A stretch of 34,794 nucleotides of DNA from Mesotoga sp. UBA6090 (lineage in GTDB: Bacteria > Thermotogota > Thermotogae > Petrotogales > Kosmotogaceae), in contig NZ_DIXC01000084.1 of the NCBI RefSeq assembly GCF_002435945.1, positions 1-34,794 of the forward strand, in the 5' to 3' direction. The notes below the pieces were generated by a model, which was given only the letters and a program-made list of their open reading frames with translations, was not told where the DNA came from and made no database searches. The position numbers and the translations under genes were made by a program. Numbering within the stretch: the stretch's first letter is position 1; each line of letters begins with the position of its first letter. Positions 25,521 to 33,889 of this stretch are shown one piece after another.

Positions 25521-25531
25521 GCTTACGGCAG

Positions 25532-27031
25532 CTACACGACCACAGAAACAGTGCCTTCCTCATTTATGTCACTTGTCGTAATCGACTCGATTACCTTTGA
25601 GAGTCGAATTATCCCTTCTTCTATCTGTTCAAGGGGAACTCCTAGAGGATTGAGCCTTACGAAGTTCCTGCCGCTCGAGTCAAAGGTGAAAAGACTTCCC
25701 GGTGATACTGCAACTCCGTTCTTAATCCCTTCGGCAACCAGTTTCCAGCAGTCCAGCGAGGCCGGTAACTCAAGCCAGAAGAAGTTTCCTCCCTGGGCCT
25801 CGTTGACTTTCACGTAAGGGGGAAGATATCTTAGGCAAGCTCTCTTCGCAGCTTCTTTTTTATCAAGACAGAGCCCAAGATACCTTTTCAAGAAACGGTC
25901 GTATTCCCCCGTAGAAAGGAGCTTCGCGGCGACCAGCTGGCTGATGTTCGGAACTCCGAGTGAGATCATTCTTACCGGTTCGATCAGCTTCTCTATCAAC
26001 GCTTCATCGGCAGCTATCCAGCCGATTCTAAGACCCGGAGCATAGGCCTTCGATAGCCCTCCTATCTCGATCACGCAGTTGTGATGATCGTAGTACTTAA
26101 GTGTTTTCGGCGCAGGACGACTATACTGAATCTCCGAGAAGACCGTGTCATCAATTATCGGAACGGAATACTTCTCTGCAAGTCTTACCAGCGACTCCTT
26201 TTTTTCCTCAGACATGTTTGAACCCGTTGGATTGTGCGAACAGCTCATGGTATATATGAATTTCACCCTGCTCCTTTTCAGGACATTTTCAAGAGTCGCA
26301 AAATCCAGACCTTCAGAGTTTCTGCCGACGGGGAGCACTCGATGCTGAAACATTCTGCAAATGTTGATTATGTTTATATAAGTCGGATTCTCGACGACGA
26401 TCGTTTCACCTGGCCTGGCAAGCGCAGAAAACAGAAGATAGACGGCCTCCTCTGCACCAATAGTTATTAGAATATTCCTCGAGTTTACATGCATCCCGGA
26501 ACCGTTCAGTCTCAGACACAAATACTTGATGAGCTCGGAGTTGCCCCTAAGCGACGGATAGTCGAGCGAACTCTTCAATTCATCTTCGGTAAGATCTGAC
26601 AGAATTCCTTTTAGGAGGTTTGTTTGCTCGTCTCCAACAAGCGGTATGCCGGTATCGAACCTTATACAATCGTCGGGCCGGCCCTTAAGAACGCTGGCCC
26701 ATCTCGCCGAACCGGCCGGAACTGTAGCCCATGAGTTAAGCTGTTCTCCCCACGATATCATGTCGAATTCCTTCTGAGGCGGTCGGACTGAAATGACGTA
26801 AGTACCGCTTCCCGATCGGGAATCCAGAAGGCCGTCCATCTTCAGTTCGTTATAGGCTTTCACAACAACGCTCCTGTTCAGCCTGAGCAACTTCGAAAGC
26901 TCTCGCTCGGAAGGAAGCCTTGTTCCCTCAGAAATCTCCCCCCTCATTATCGCAGTTCTCAACTGATCTGTAAGCTGCTTGAACAAAGGGACTCCAGAGC
27001 CCTTTTCGATGACGATTTTCAGCCCGAGCAT
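25532..27031 (-). CDS. MocR/PdxR-type regulator (GntR helix-turn-helix plus aminotransferase fold)
   Basis: Regulator of 499 residues. The N-terminal GntR winged helix (VPLFKQLTDQLRTAIMRGEI to SGSGTYV, residues about 14-80) is joined by a linker to an aspartate aminotransferase-like domain that binds pyridoxal phosphate. PLP-site features are SCSHNPTGSN, IIDDTVFSEIQY and the Schiff-base lysine Lys328 in GGLSKAYAPGLRIGW. MocR proteins use PLP or PLP-amino acid adducts as signals (GabR, PdxR, TauR). Some members of this subgroup are true aminotransferases, so enzymatic activity cannot be excluded. ATG behind GAGGAGGTG. The upstream region has paired repeats suited to autoregulation. Confidence 0.92.
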   Translation of the reverse strand: MLGLKIVIEKGSGVPLFKQLTDQLRTAIMRGEISEGTRLPSERELSKLLRLNRSVVVKAYNELKMDGLLDSRSGSGTYVISVRPPQKEFDMISWGEQLNSWATVPAGSARWASVLKGRPDDCIRFDTGIPLVGDEQTNLLKGILSDLTEDELKSSLDYPSLRGNSELIKYLCLRLNGSGMHVNSRNILITIGAEEAVYLLFSALARPGETIVVENPTYINIINICRMFQHRVLPVGRNSEGLDFATLENVLKRSRVKFIYTMSCSHNPTGSNMSEEKKESLVRLAEKYSVPIIDDTVFSEIQYSRPAPKTLKYYDHHNCVIEIGGLSKAYAPGLRIGWIAADEALIEKLIEPVRMISLGVPNISQLVAAKLLSTGEYDRFLKRYLGLCLDKKEAAKRACLRYLPPYVKVNEAQGGNFFWLELPASLDCWKLVAEGIKNGVAVSPGSLFTFDSSGRNFVRLNPLGVPLEQIEEGIIRLSKVIESITTSDINEEGTVSVVV

Positions 27032-27051
27032 GGATTCACCTCCTCAAATTG

Positions 27052-27096
27052 ATTATACTTTGACAGGGGCTATTGACCATGCCATTATACTGTCAA
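27052..27096 (-). promoter_or_regulatory. Candidate promoter and MocR operator repeats
   Basis: On the minus strand a -10 TATAAT followed by C lies at 27053-27058, about 22 bases before the MocR gene start. The word AGTATAAT occurs twice in the same orientation (plus-strand ATTATACT at 27052-27059 and 27084-27091, 32 bases apart, about three helical turns). An inverted pair TTGACAG (27060-27066) and CTGTCAA (27090-27096) lies over the same stretch. MocR/GabR proteins commonly bind paired direct repeats near their own promoter. Confidence 0.5.
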
Positions 27097-27099
27097 TAA

Positions 27100-27383
27100 A
27101 ACATTCCATTTATTTTCCATCGATCTCTTTCTCTTCCAAAGGGGCTCAGCTGAATAACAGGGTTAAAGACTCCAGTGCAAAGTGGATCGCTCCAATTGCT
27201 CGGATCCGACTGCCGTTATTCTGATGGCTGGCATATAGTTTGAATATGGGTCAGCGATCAATTAGCAGAAACCGAGGCGAGGGATTCTGCGCAAAATATC
27301 CAATTCGGGAGAAACAAATGAAAAGAAACTAAACTAAGGAGAAAAGAAAGCACGGCGGGAAATTCACTATCTCTTGAACAACA
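27100..27383. other. Intergenic stretch without a recognisable gene
   Basis: Nothing convincing is encoded between the APH-family gene and the MocR promoter region. Short open frames have no ribosome site or familiar motif. A late AAGGAGAAAAG purine run on the plus strand has no following gene. Confidence 0.5.
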
Positions 27384-28331
27384 CTAGATCGCCTTTTCGG
27401 AACCGGCCAGGATCAAGCCCGACTTTTCCTTGATCCGACTGCTGTTTTTGTACAGCCATTTGAAAACATTCTTTGCGAAGCGCGCTTCTTCAGTCAATTC
27501 TTTCGCAGTAAAGTAATGAATCTGGATAATTGAAATAGCAGAAAGAAGATAGACAAAACTCTCCCTCTCGCTTGAGGAAAGAGAGTTTTCTGAGGAGTAT
27601 CCTTCAAGCAAATACGGAAGCAAATAGAGAAAAAGCGACGGAGAACCGATCTTCAGAAACTCGGTGAAAACGCTGTGAGCTAGATAGGCGAGATCTAGCA
27701 CTTTCACTTCTCGAGTCGCACAATCAAAGTCTACAATCCCCGAGACCTTCCCCTCGTGGATGATTATGTTCCCGGGATGGTAGTCGCCATGAATGATCTG
27801 GACCGGCAGTCTATAGTATATCTTGTAGAAATCGGTGAAGAAATCCTCAACACTTTCAAGTTCCATTTCGAGGTCCCCTGCACTGAAGTATCGCTGGGCA
27901 GATGTCAGCGACTTCAGCAGATTCGTTCTTTCAAGTTGATCGTCGTCTATCTCCTTGAGAGCTTTGTGGAGCCTTCCGGTGAAAATTCCAAGCTCAACCG
28001 CCGTCTCGGGAGTGGCATGAGAGATGTTTGAGTCGGCCTTTTCTCCTTCTATGTAAGAAAACAATGAGTAAACGTACTTGCCGATTCTTACTTCAGACTT
28101 GCCATTGCGGGCATAAACGGAAGCCGAAACAGGAACTCCGGCACCGACAAGACTTGCCAGGAGCCCACTTTGACAAGATTCAGCAGGAATACCCGCGGCC
28201 CTTCTCTTCAACACATACAAACATCCGCCAGAGCTGACTACCGAAGCTCTGCCATTCAATGCTCTTTCAAACCTGATCTTTTCCTTAAACCCCCAGAACC
28301 TGGAAATCCGGGAGAAGGGAATTCTTGGCAT
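27384..28331 (-). CDS. APH-family (aminoglycoside phosphotransferase-like) kinase
   Basis: Cytosolic small-molecule kinase-like protein of 315 residues. The catalytic loop is IIHGDYHPGNIIIH (Asp as catalytic base, Asn as metal ligand), followed by GIVDFDCATREVKVLDLAY, the metal-binding DFD-type segment. The N-lobe nucleotide Lys is probably in LYVLKRRA. The helical C-terminus is typical of the APH/choline kinase/homoserine kinase II group. The substrate is unknown; resistance cannot be inferred. ATG at 28331 with GGGGTGA upstream. It follows the MFS exporter in the same direction, 57 bases after its stop. Confidence 0.85.
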   Translation of the reverse strand: MPRIPFSRISRFWGFKEKIRFERALNGRASVVSSGGCLYVLKRRAAGIPAESCQSGLLASLVGAGVPVSASVYARNGKSEVRIGKYVYSLFSYIEGEKADSNISHATPETAVELGIFTGRLHKALKEIDDDQLERTNLLKSLTSAQRYFSAGDLEMELESVEDFFTDFYKIYYRLPVQIIHGDYHPGNIIIHEGKVSGIVDFDCATREVKVLDLAYLAHSVFTEFLKIGSPSLFLYLLPYLLEGYSSENSLSSSERESFVYLLSAISIIQIHYFTAKELTEEARFAKNVFKWLYKNSSRIKEKSGLILAGSEKAI

Positions 28332-28388
28332 ATATAATCACCCCGGATACAAACAAAATCATTATACAACATTTCGATCCGATAACGT

Positions 28389-29657
28389 TCATGCCGATAC
28401 ATCACTTTTCACCGCTGAAATTCTCTTCCTGACTCTGTGGGCTATCGTTGTTCCCGAGACGAGCAGAACCGTGACTACACCTGCCCAGAAGAATGCGCTC
28501 CCTCCGCCGGCTCGGTCTGCGATCGATCCGACAAACATGTTTCCGAGCGGCGTCGAGCCGGCGAACACAAGAGAGTAAACGCTCATAACTCTTCCTCTAT
28601 ACTCGTTGTCAGAGTTTATTTGCATCAAGCTGTTGGCAGTGGTGGTAAAGAAGATGTTAGCAAACCCCATACTCCCGATAAGCAAAGCCGAAAGCAAGTA
28701 CGAACGATTGAACCCCATAATGATGAAAAGCGAAGAAGTTATAAACGGTACAACAAATAGCCTCGTCTTGCTCGGCCCACTGGAACTTCTGCCAGCAACA
28801 ATCAGTGCTCCAAGCAATGACCCGACTCCCAAAGAAGACATCAGAAGTCCATATCCCTGAGCATCAAGTCCGAGCTGATTTCTTGCAAAAACAGGAATCA
28901 AAACACTGTAATTCATGCCAAACGTACTGACGATTGCGAGAATCAAAGTTGTGGTGGTCAGTATCGGACTCTTGAAGAGATAGATCAGGCCTTCTTTGAT
29001 GTCAGGTATCACGGTCCCCTTTGGTCTCTTCTTTACGACCGGCGCTACGTCAATTTTGAACAGGCCGACTATCACAGCTATGAACGTGACTCCATTAACG
29101 AAGAAGCACCAACCCGCACCGACAAGAGCCATTACTACCCCCGCCAAGGCGGGTCCTACGATTCTTCCAAGATTAATGACCGTTGAGTTCAGCGCAACTG
29201 CGTTAAGAACCACATCACGACCCACCAATTCGATCATGAAAGATTGTCTTGCAGGAATGTCGAGTGTCTTGACCATTCCAAGACCAAACGCCAAAAGGAA
29301 GATGTGCCAGTATTGAACTGTATTCGTAAAGACAAGAATCGCAAGTATGAATGCCAGGATCATTGAGGCTATCTGAGTTAACATTACGATGCTCCTCTTG
29401 GGGAAACGATCAACGAAGACCCCTGCAGGTAGTGATAGAATGAGTACCGGAGTAAATTGCGCAACGCCGAGAAGACCCAACAGGAAAGGGGAATCCGTTG
29501 TCGTCAAGACGAGCCATGACTGAGCGGCTGTCTGCATCCATGTTCCCATGACGGATATCAGTTGACCTACCCAGAAATATCTGAAATTCCTTACTTTGAG
29601 TGCCGGGAACGTCTTTTCCATTCTAGAGAAGAGCAACTCCTGTAAACTGTTAGCCAA
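28389..29657 (-). CDS. MFS exporter (DHA3 / EntS-like)
   Basis: Membrane exporter of about 420 residues with 12 hydrophobic helices. FRYFWVGQLISVMGTWMQTAAQSWLV opens the first helix. The MFS A-like motif between helices 2 and 3 is GVFVDRFPKRS, and PARQSFMIELVGRD is a segment characteristic of the DHA3 drug/siderophore efflux group. The repeat of the fold is seen at GLLMSSLGVGSLLGA and NSDNEYRGRVMSVYSL. The frame opens at an ATG at 29666, too close to its GGAG. A TTG at 29657 has that GGAG at nine bases and is preferred; an internal ATG at 29621, right before EKTFPALKVRNFRYF, is also possible. Substrate unknown. Confidence 0.88.
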   Translation of the reverse strand: MANSLQELLFSRMEKTFPALKVRNFRYFWVGQLISVMGTWMQTAAQSWLVLTTTDSPFLLGLLGVAQFTPVLILSLPAGVFVDRFPKRSIVMLTQIASMILAFILAILVFTNTVQYWHIFLLAFGLGMVKTLDIPARQSFMIELVGRDVVLNAVALNSTVINLGRIVGPALAGVVMALVGAGWCFFVNGVTFIAVIVGLFKIDVAPVVKKRPKGTVIPDIKEGLIYLFKSPILTTTTLILAIVSTFGMNYSVLIPVFARNQLGLDAQGYGLLMSSLGVGSLLGALIVAGRSSSGPSKTRLFVVPFITSSLFIIMGFNRSYLLSALLIGSMGFANIFFTTTANSLMQINSDNEYRGRVMSVYSLVFAGSTPLGNMFVGSIADRAGGGSAFFWAGVVTVLLVSGTTIAHRVRKRISAVKSDVSA

Positions 29658-29835
29658 ACGAATCATCTCCGAGGCTATTGTACTATATTTCCCAGGGTTA
29701 TAATTGAAGTGCGGTCAATAGATTTCAGATATTATAATTGAACAGAGAGAGTACTGAGTATGGAAGACTGTGCCAAGAATGAAAGCCCCTAGGTTCTTTC
29801 AGACCACCAAGAAGCGAAGGAAGGAGGCAAATCAA

Positions 29836-31029
29836 ATGAATGATGTCGCTACACGCGTTCTTCGAAAAGCTGAGATGGAAAAAGAACTTCAACAGCTCCT
29901 CAGTGCAGAGGCCGGGATCAGATCAGATTCATATCTTCTCACTTTCTACTTTCCGATGGAGAATCTCAAAAGGAGCGATGCGGAAAAACATTTGAAGTCA
30001 AATATCCTCGACTGTCTGAGAAAGGACGGGAAGATAACCGGTATGGGGAAGATCCATCAGAAGGTTGTTGAAGCCGTCCTAACCAAACTCGGAAACATCG
30101 ATGATCTGGGAAGAGGATTGGCGATTTTTGTGGAGTTCCACACTGGCGAAGATATGAAAAACGATAAAGCAATCGAAGGTGTCAAAATCATCCCGCTTCA
30201 TAGAAAGCCCGAGAAGGAGATTTACGTAGGCAAGACATTCGATCTTGATCAAATGATCTGGCTTTCAAGCTCCTCGGCGGAGGCACTTGTTGTCTCACTG
30301 GAGAGGGAAAAATCAACGTACTATGTAATGGAAGGAAGAAGACTCTCTCTTATTAAGAGCATCGAAAACGAGTCCATTCGAGAGAAAGAACAGGAGTATC
30401 TGGAGGAGTACTCTCCCTCACCTTCATCGGGAGCGATGTATCACGGGAACGCTTCGGAAAAGGTTAGCAAGGTAAAAGAAGAAGAGAACAGGAGATTCCT
30501 TCAGAAAACCGCATCATTAATCAAGAACGACGAAGAGATTCCAAAAGACGTAGAATACCTCGTCTTCTATCACTCTTCTTCGTTCAATGAGAGTATCGAA
30601 AAGTTCCAGAAGGAAGCAAAACATCTGATTCCGGATGCATACCCAATCTTCGTTCAAAAGACACTCAATCAGGAGAAGCAACTTCAGGAAGAAGTCGAGA
30701 AACTAATCGATAGCGAAAGCAGGAGACTTCGAAAGGAATTTCTGGAGATGGCTCAGGAGAATTTCGACAAGTATGTCGAAGGTTGGACGGAAGTCTCGAA
30801 AGCAGCAAATGACAGAAGGATCGACACGCTTTTCATTAATCCTCTTGAGAGGAAAAGAGGTTATGTTCTTGACAGAGAGCTTGTATATACGCGCGCCGTA
30901 AAGGAGAGCAGAGAAGTTAGAAATGTGGGCCCATGGATCGTGCGAAGCGTAATAAACAACGACGGAAAAGTCGTAGTGGTTGATAAGGAACTCCTTCAAA
31001 GTGAGATTGCCGCAAGGCTGAGATACTGA
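29836..31029 (+). CDS. baeRF-family protein (archaeo-eukaryotic release-factor-like)
   Basis: Cytosolic protein of 397 residues resembling the bacterial homologues of archaeal/eukaryotic release factor 1 (baeRF families), which combine an RNase H-like middle domain and an L7Ae-like C-terminal domain. Seen here: SYLLTFYFPMEN at the N-terminus, GLAIFVEF and LSSSSAEALVVSLEREKSTYYVMEGRRLSLI in the middle domain, a charged helical arm (ENRRFLQKTASLI to EFLEMAQENF), and a C-terminal RRIDTLFINPLERKRGYVLDRELVYTRAV of L7Ae type. No GGQ peptide-release motif is seen. Such proteins are proposed to act on stalled ribosomes or tRNA. GGAGG eight bases before the ATG at 29836 sets the start, though the frame opens at 29770. 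Confidence 0.75.
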   Translation: MNDVATRVLRKAEMEKELQQLLSAEAGIRSDSYLLTFYFPMENLKRSDAEKHLKSNILDCLRKDGKITGMGKIHQKVVEAVLTKLGNIDDLGRGLAIFVEFHTGEDMKNDKAIEGVKIIPLHRKPEKEIYVGKTFDLDQMIWLSSSSAEALVVSLEREKSTYYVMEGRRLSLIKSIENESIREKEQEYLEEYSPSPSSGAMYHGNASEKVSKVKEEENRRFLQKTASLIKNDEEIPKDVEYLVFYHSSSFNESIEKFQKEAKHLIPDAYPIFVQKTLNQEKQLQEEVEKLIDSESRRLRKEFLEMAQENFDKYVEGWTEVSKAANDRRIDTLFINPLERKRGYVLDRELVYTRAVKESREVRNVGPWIVRSVINNDGKVVVVDKELLQSEIAARLRY

Positions 31030-31054
31030 TATAAGACTCTTAGGAGGTGTGTAA

Positions 31055-31600
31055 GTGAAACAGCTCGCAGTATTTGTTCTGGTTATTGGTCTGGCCGCAG
31101 GTTTGATGGCCGCCCATTTCTCAGTGGGAATGGGCTTTGTTCTCAATCAGGACAGGCAGACAAAGGAATTCGATCTACAGTTCTTCGGGAGGACTCAGGT
31201 AGGCTGGATGTTGTTTAGCAAACCCGTCTTAGGCATTATTGCAGATGTTCCGGTCTTCGGATTCGGCTTTGAGGAAATGGAATTCTATTCTCTTGACCCC
31301 ATGCAGTCCCTCATAGGACTTTATGCCGAACTAGGACTCGAAGATCTCTCGCCTTCTCTTCCGCCTGTTTTCTTCAAGGTAACGGCGATGACTGAATTGT
31401 CTAGCGTCCTTGCCGCTCGAGACATGAAGTATCTTCCGCTGGTTTCCCACATCGGAGCAGGCTACGACATGAGAGACTTCAGTCTTGAGTTGGCAACTTC
31501 AATCATAAATGTGGGATTCAGCCAGGGAGGGCAGCTTGCGAGGCACTCGACCTTCTTCCCCCACTTTCATCTGGCAGGCAGATACAATTTCGGTTTCTAG
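31055..31600 (+). CDS. Exported beta-rich protein, possible small outer-membrane barrel
   Basis: Protein of 181 residues, GTG start behind AGGAGGTG. The signal peptide is clear (KQLAVFVLVIGLAAGLMAA, likely cut after AA or MAA). The mature part alternates hydrophobic and polar residues in short strands (FSVGMGFVL, KEFDLQFFG, FKVTAMTELSSVL, HIGAGYDM, FSLELATSIINVGF) and ends in the aromatic sequence YNFGF, as outer-membrane barrels do. Thermotogota have a toga-like outer membrane. No named family is recognised. It lies 25 bases after the baeRF gene and just before a terminator, so it is probably the last gene of that operon. Confidence 0.65.
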   Translation: MKQLAVFVLVIGLAAGLMAAHFSVGMGFVLNQDRQTKEFDLQFFGRTQVGWMLFSKPVLGIIADVPVFGFGFEEMEFYSLDPMQSLIGLYAELGLEDLSPSLPPVFFKVTAMTELSSVLAARDMKYLPLVSHIGAGYDMRDFSLELATSIINVGFSQGGQLARHSTFFPHFHLAGRYNFGF

Positions 31601-31603
31601 TGC

Positions 31604-31630
31604 AGACGGGCCAAATGGCCCGTCTTTGTT
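31604..31630 (+). terminator. Intrinsic terminator after the exported-protein gene
   Basis: AGACGGGCC (31604-31612), loop AAAT, GGCCCGTCT (31617-31625) form nine perfect pairs followed by TTGTT. It begins three bases after the stop codon, closing the baeRF operon. Confidence 0.88.
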
Positions 31631-32019
31631 CGCTACGGGCTGGAAGGTCGCTGATCCGAAGCTGCAAAGAGGAAGAAGAGCATTCTCGAAATATGCTTAG
31701 GGGTGTATCTTGATAGATCAAATCGCAATGAGGAAAAACAGCGTAAGGGGTAAATGATTGGGGGACAAAAGTGAACCTATCTCCCTTGACTCTGTTCCGA
31801 GATTTCATCCTTGCCTTCATGGCGCCTTCGACGACTTCCAGAAGATGAGTCGGGGGGTTAAAGTCAGAATTCATGCCTTTCCCCTCCGGCATCATGAGCC
31901 AAGCTCTACATCCGCATCCCGATCTTGTCTGCTTTGAAACGCGCACCAAGAAGCCTGCCTGATATGTCCCTGTCCGGGGCTTTCACAATGCTCCGCTGGG
32001 CGCCTGATCAATTATCCTT
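31631..32019. other. Intergenic stretch, no supported gene
   Basis: A 143-codon minus-strand frame crosses this region but runs back into the terminator and the exported-protein gene, lacks a ribosome site and matches no domain I know. The word GGGGGACAAAAGTGAACCTA with TCCCTTGACTCTGTTCC (31757-31799) resembles the conserved flank often left by REP-type transposase elements in other genomes; this is an impression only. Confidence 0.4.
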
Positions 32020-33741
32020 CTATTCATCTTTTATTAGCTGAAGCGAGTAAAGCTTTTTGTATTCGGAACTGGTCTTCAGCAGCTCGTTGTGAGTTCCGCT
32101 CGCAACAATAACCCCATTACTGATTAGCGCCACTCTGTCGCTCAGTAGGACAGTCGATAATCTATGAGCAACCATCAGCACGATTATGCCTTCAGATCTC
32201 AGACCCAAAAGGGTATTCTGAATTATTTCTTCAGTCTTTGAATCGATATTTGACGTGATCTCATCAAGAATCAACAGTTGTGGTTTCGAGACCAGCGCTC
32301 TTGCCAGCGCGACCAACTGTCTCTCTCCACCTGAAAGCTGAATGTCTGCAACTAATGTGTCGAGTCCATTCTCGAATCTTCTCGACAATACGTCCAGGTT
32401 TGTTCTTTCGAAGATGTTTTCCAAACTGGCTTCAGAAATCGATCTACCCAGGGTGATGTTTTCCAGGAGAGTACATCTTTCAAACAAAGTTGGTGTCTGC
32501 TCCACAAAACCGATATAGGGTCTGAGTGATGCCGAATTCGATACCGGATCGCCATTTATGTATATGGTTCCCGACTGGGGCCTTTGAAGTCCCATAAGAA
32601 TATTCAGAGTAGTGGTTTTGCCGGCGCCGCTCTCACCTACCAGCGTCGTGATTTCCCCTTTCTTCAATTCAAGAGATAGGCCTTTTAGAATTTGCTTTTT
32701 GCCGTAGCCGAACTCAATATTCTCTAAAGAAATGCTCCGAACATTTTCTAACCTAGGACTACTATCGCTCACTTCTTCAGGAGCTTCCAGTACCTCGATT
32801 GTTCTCAGGAGTCCTCCCCAGCTTTGTCTTAGAAGAATGTTCACCTGCATGAGCAGCTGAATAGGGTTGAACAATGATTGAACATAAGCCCAGAAAGTCA
32901 TCAGAATTCCTACGGTAATCTCACCCTTCATTACCAGGTAACCACCATAGGCAAGCAATGAAAAGGAAATCAGTCCGTTTATCGACGTCTTGAGTGTACC
33001 GGCGATTTTTATTGCCTTTATGAACCTCTTGCCCGCATAAACATGGTCTCCTTGAAAACGATCGAAGAAATTCATGACCCAGGCAAATGGCATAGCGATT
33101 CTGATCAGTTTCATATTATCGATTATGTTACTTGTGACTCCTGCCAGTTCGCCGAATTTTTCCCTCTCTACTTTGCTCCTTTTCTCCACCATAATATTGA
33201 ACAACATTATCACAAGAAAGGAGAACACGATGAAGCCCAGGGGCAAAAGAGTCAATTTCCAATTAAAAGCAAACATGATTGCTAGAATCGCCGATATTTG
33301 AACGACTCCCAATAACAGTATCGGAAATACCTGTGCTATAACAGTTCCCACAAGTTCCAGATCAGATATTAATCTCGATACGAGCTCGCCGGTTTTATTC
33401 TTGTGGAAAAAGTCGAAAGGAAGAACAAACATCTTTTCTAGCAATTGCTTTCGCAAATCCGATTTTGCCATGAGAGCCGTGGTTTCAAAAACCACCTCGC
33501 CAAAATAGGTAAAGATCAAGCTTCCAAACCAGAGCCCGACGACAAGCAAAACGTATTTTACGAGAAGGTCCATATTGCCAGAAGGGATAACTACATCAAT
33601 TAGCAGCCTTATCAATAGTGGAAAGACAACTGCAAGCGCAACCATCACGCCGACCAGAACTGCAGCCAGCAATTCCCGTTTCCAGTAAACCTTGAACAGC
33701 TTGAAAACAAACCTGCGAACTGTCTTCTTTTCATTCTGCAT
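32020..33741 (-). CDS. ABC exporter, fused permease and ATPase (MsbA/LmrA type)
   Basis: Half-transporter of 573 residues. Six membrane helices occupy residues about 20-310 (for example LLAAVLVGVMVALAVVFPLLI and LLVGVVQISAILAIMFAF-like segments). The ATPase follows, with Walker A GESGAGKTT, Q-loop GFVEQTP, signature LSGGERQ, Walker B LLILDEITSNID and an H-loop in VAHRLST, all catalytic residues present. It can therefore work as a homodimer. The frame is open from a GTG at 33768, but the GGGGGTGA just upstream of the ATG at 33741 favours the shorter start. No partner gene is adjacent. Substrate unknown: lipid, peptide or drug. Confidence 0.92.
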   Translation of the reverse strand: MQNEKKTVRRFVFKLFKVYWKRELLAAVLVGVMVALAVVFPLLIRLLIDVVIPSGNMDLLVKYVLLVVGLWFGSLIFTYFGEVVFETTALMAKSDLRKQLLEKMFVLPFDFFHKNKTGELVSRLISDLELVGTVIAQVFPILLLGVVQISAILAIMFAFNWKLTLLPLGFIVFSFLVIMLFNIMVEKRSKVEREKFGELAGVTSNIIDNMKLIRIAMPFAWVMNFFDRFQGDHVYAGKRFIKAIKIAGTLKTSINGLISFSLLAYGGYLVMKGEITVGILMTFWAYVQSLFNPIQLLMQVNILLRQSWGGLLRTIEVLEAPEEVSDSSPRLENVRSISLENIEFGYGKKQILKGLSLELKKGEITTLVGESGAGKTTTLNILMGLQRPQSGTIYINGDPVSNSASLRPYIGFVEQTPTLFERCTLLENITLGRSISEASLENIFERTNLDVLSRRFENGLDTLVADIQLSGGERQLVALARALVSKPQLLILDEITSNIDSKTEEIIQNTLLGLRSEGIIVLMVAHRLSTVLLSDRVALISNGVIVASGTHNELLKTSSEYKKLYSLQLIKDE

Positions 33742-33815
33742 ATTGTCACCCCCGGGTTGTTGTTTCACAGGCCATTCGAGAATATCGCCTTCTTTTCCAG
33801 CTCTGTTAGTCTTGA

Positions 33816-33863
33816 TCAGTCACTTTTTGGAGAACGAAATGGAAAGCCCTCTTGTAAACTCAT
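33816..33863 (-). CDS. Possible 15-codon upstream frame of the ABC exporter
   Basis: ATG at 33863 is preceded by a near-perfect ribosome site (GAGGAGG, seven bases away) and encodes MSLQEGFPFRSPKSD before a TGA at 33816. It lies about 75 bases upstream of the exporter start. It could be a leader peptide or the truncated start of a lost gene; the following stretch up to the exporter is open in another frame, which fits a deletion or frameshift. Confidence 0.35.
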   Translation of the reverse strand: MSLQEGFPFRSPKSD

Positions 33864-33889
33864 GCTCCTACCTCCTCGGTTTGACCTAA

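Noticed and set aside
27203..27448. Shared word GATCCGACTGC(C/T)GTT at 27203 and 27434
   Set aside because: A 15-base near match with no extended similarity on either side; too short to call a duplication.
31518..31949. 143-codon minus-strand open frame
   Set aside because: It overlaps the terminator and the exported-protein gene, has no ribosome site and shows no family resemblance.
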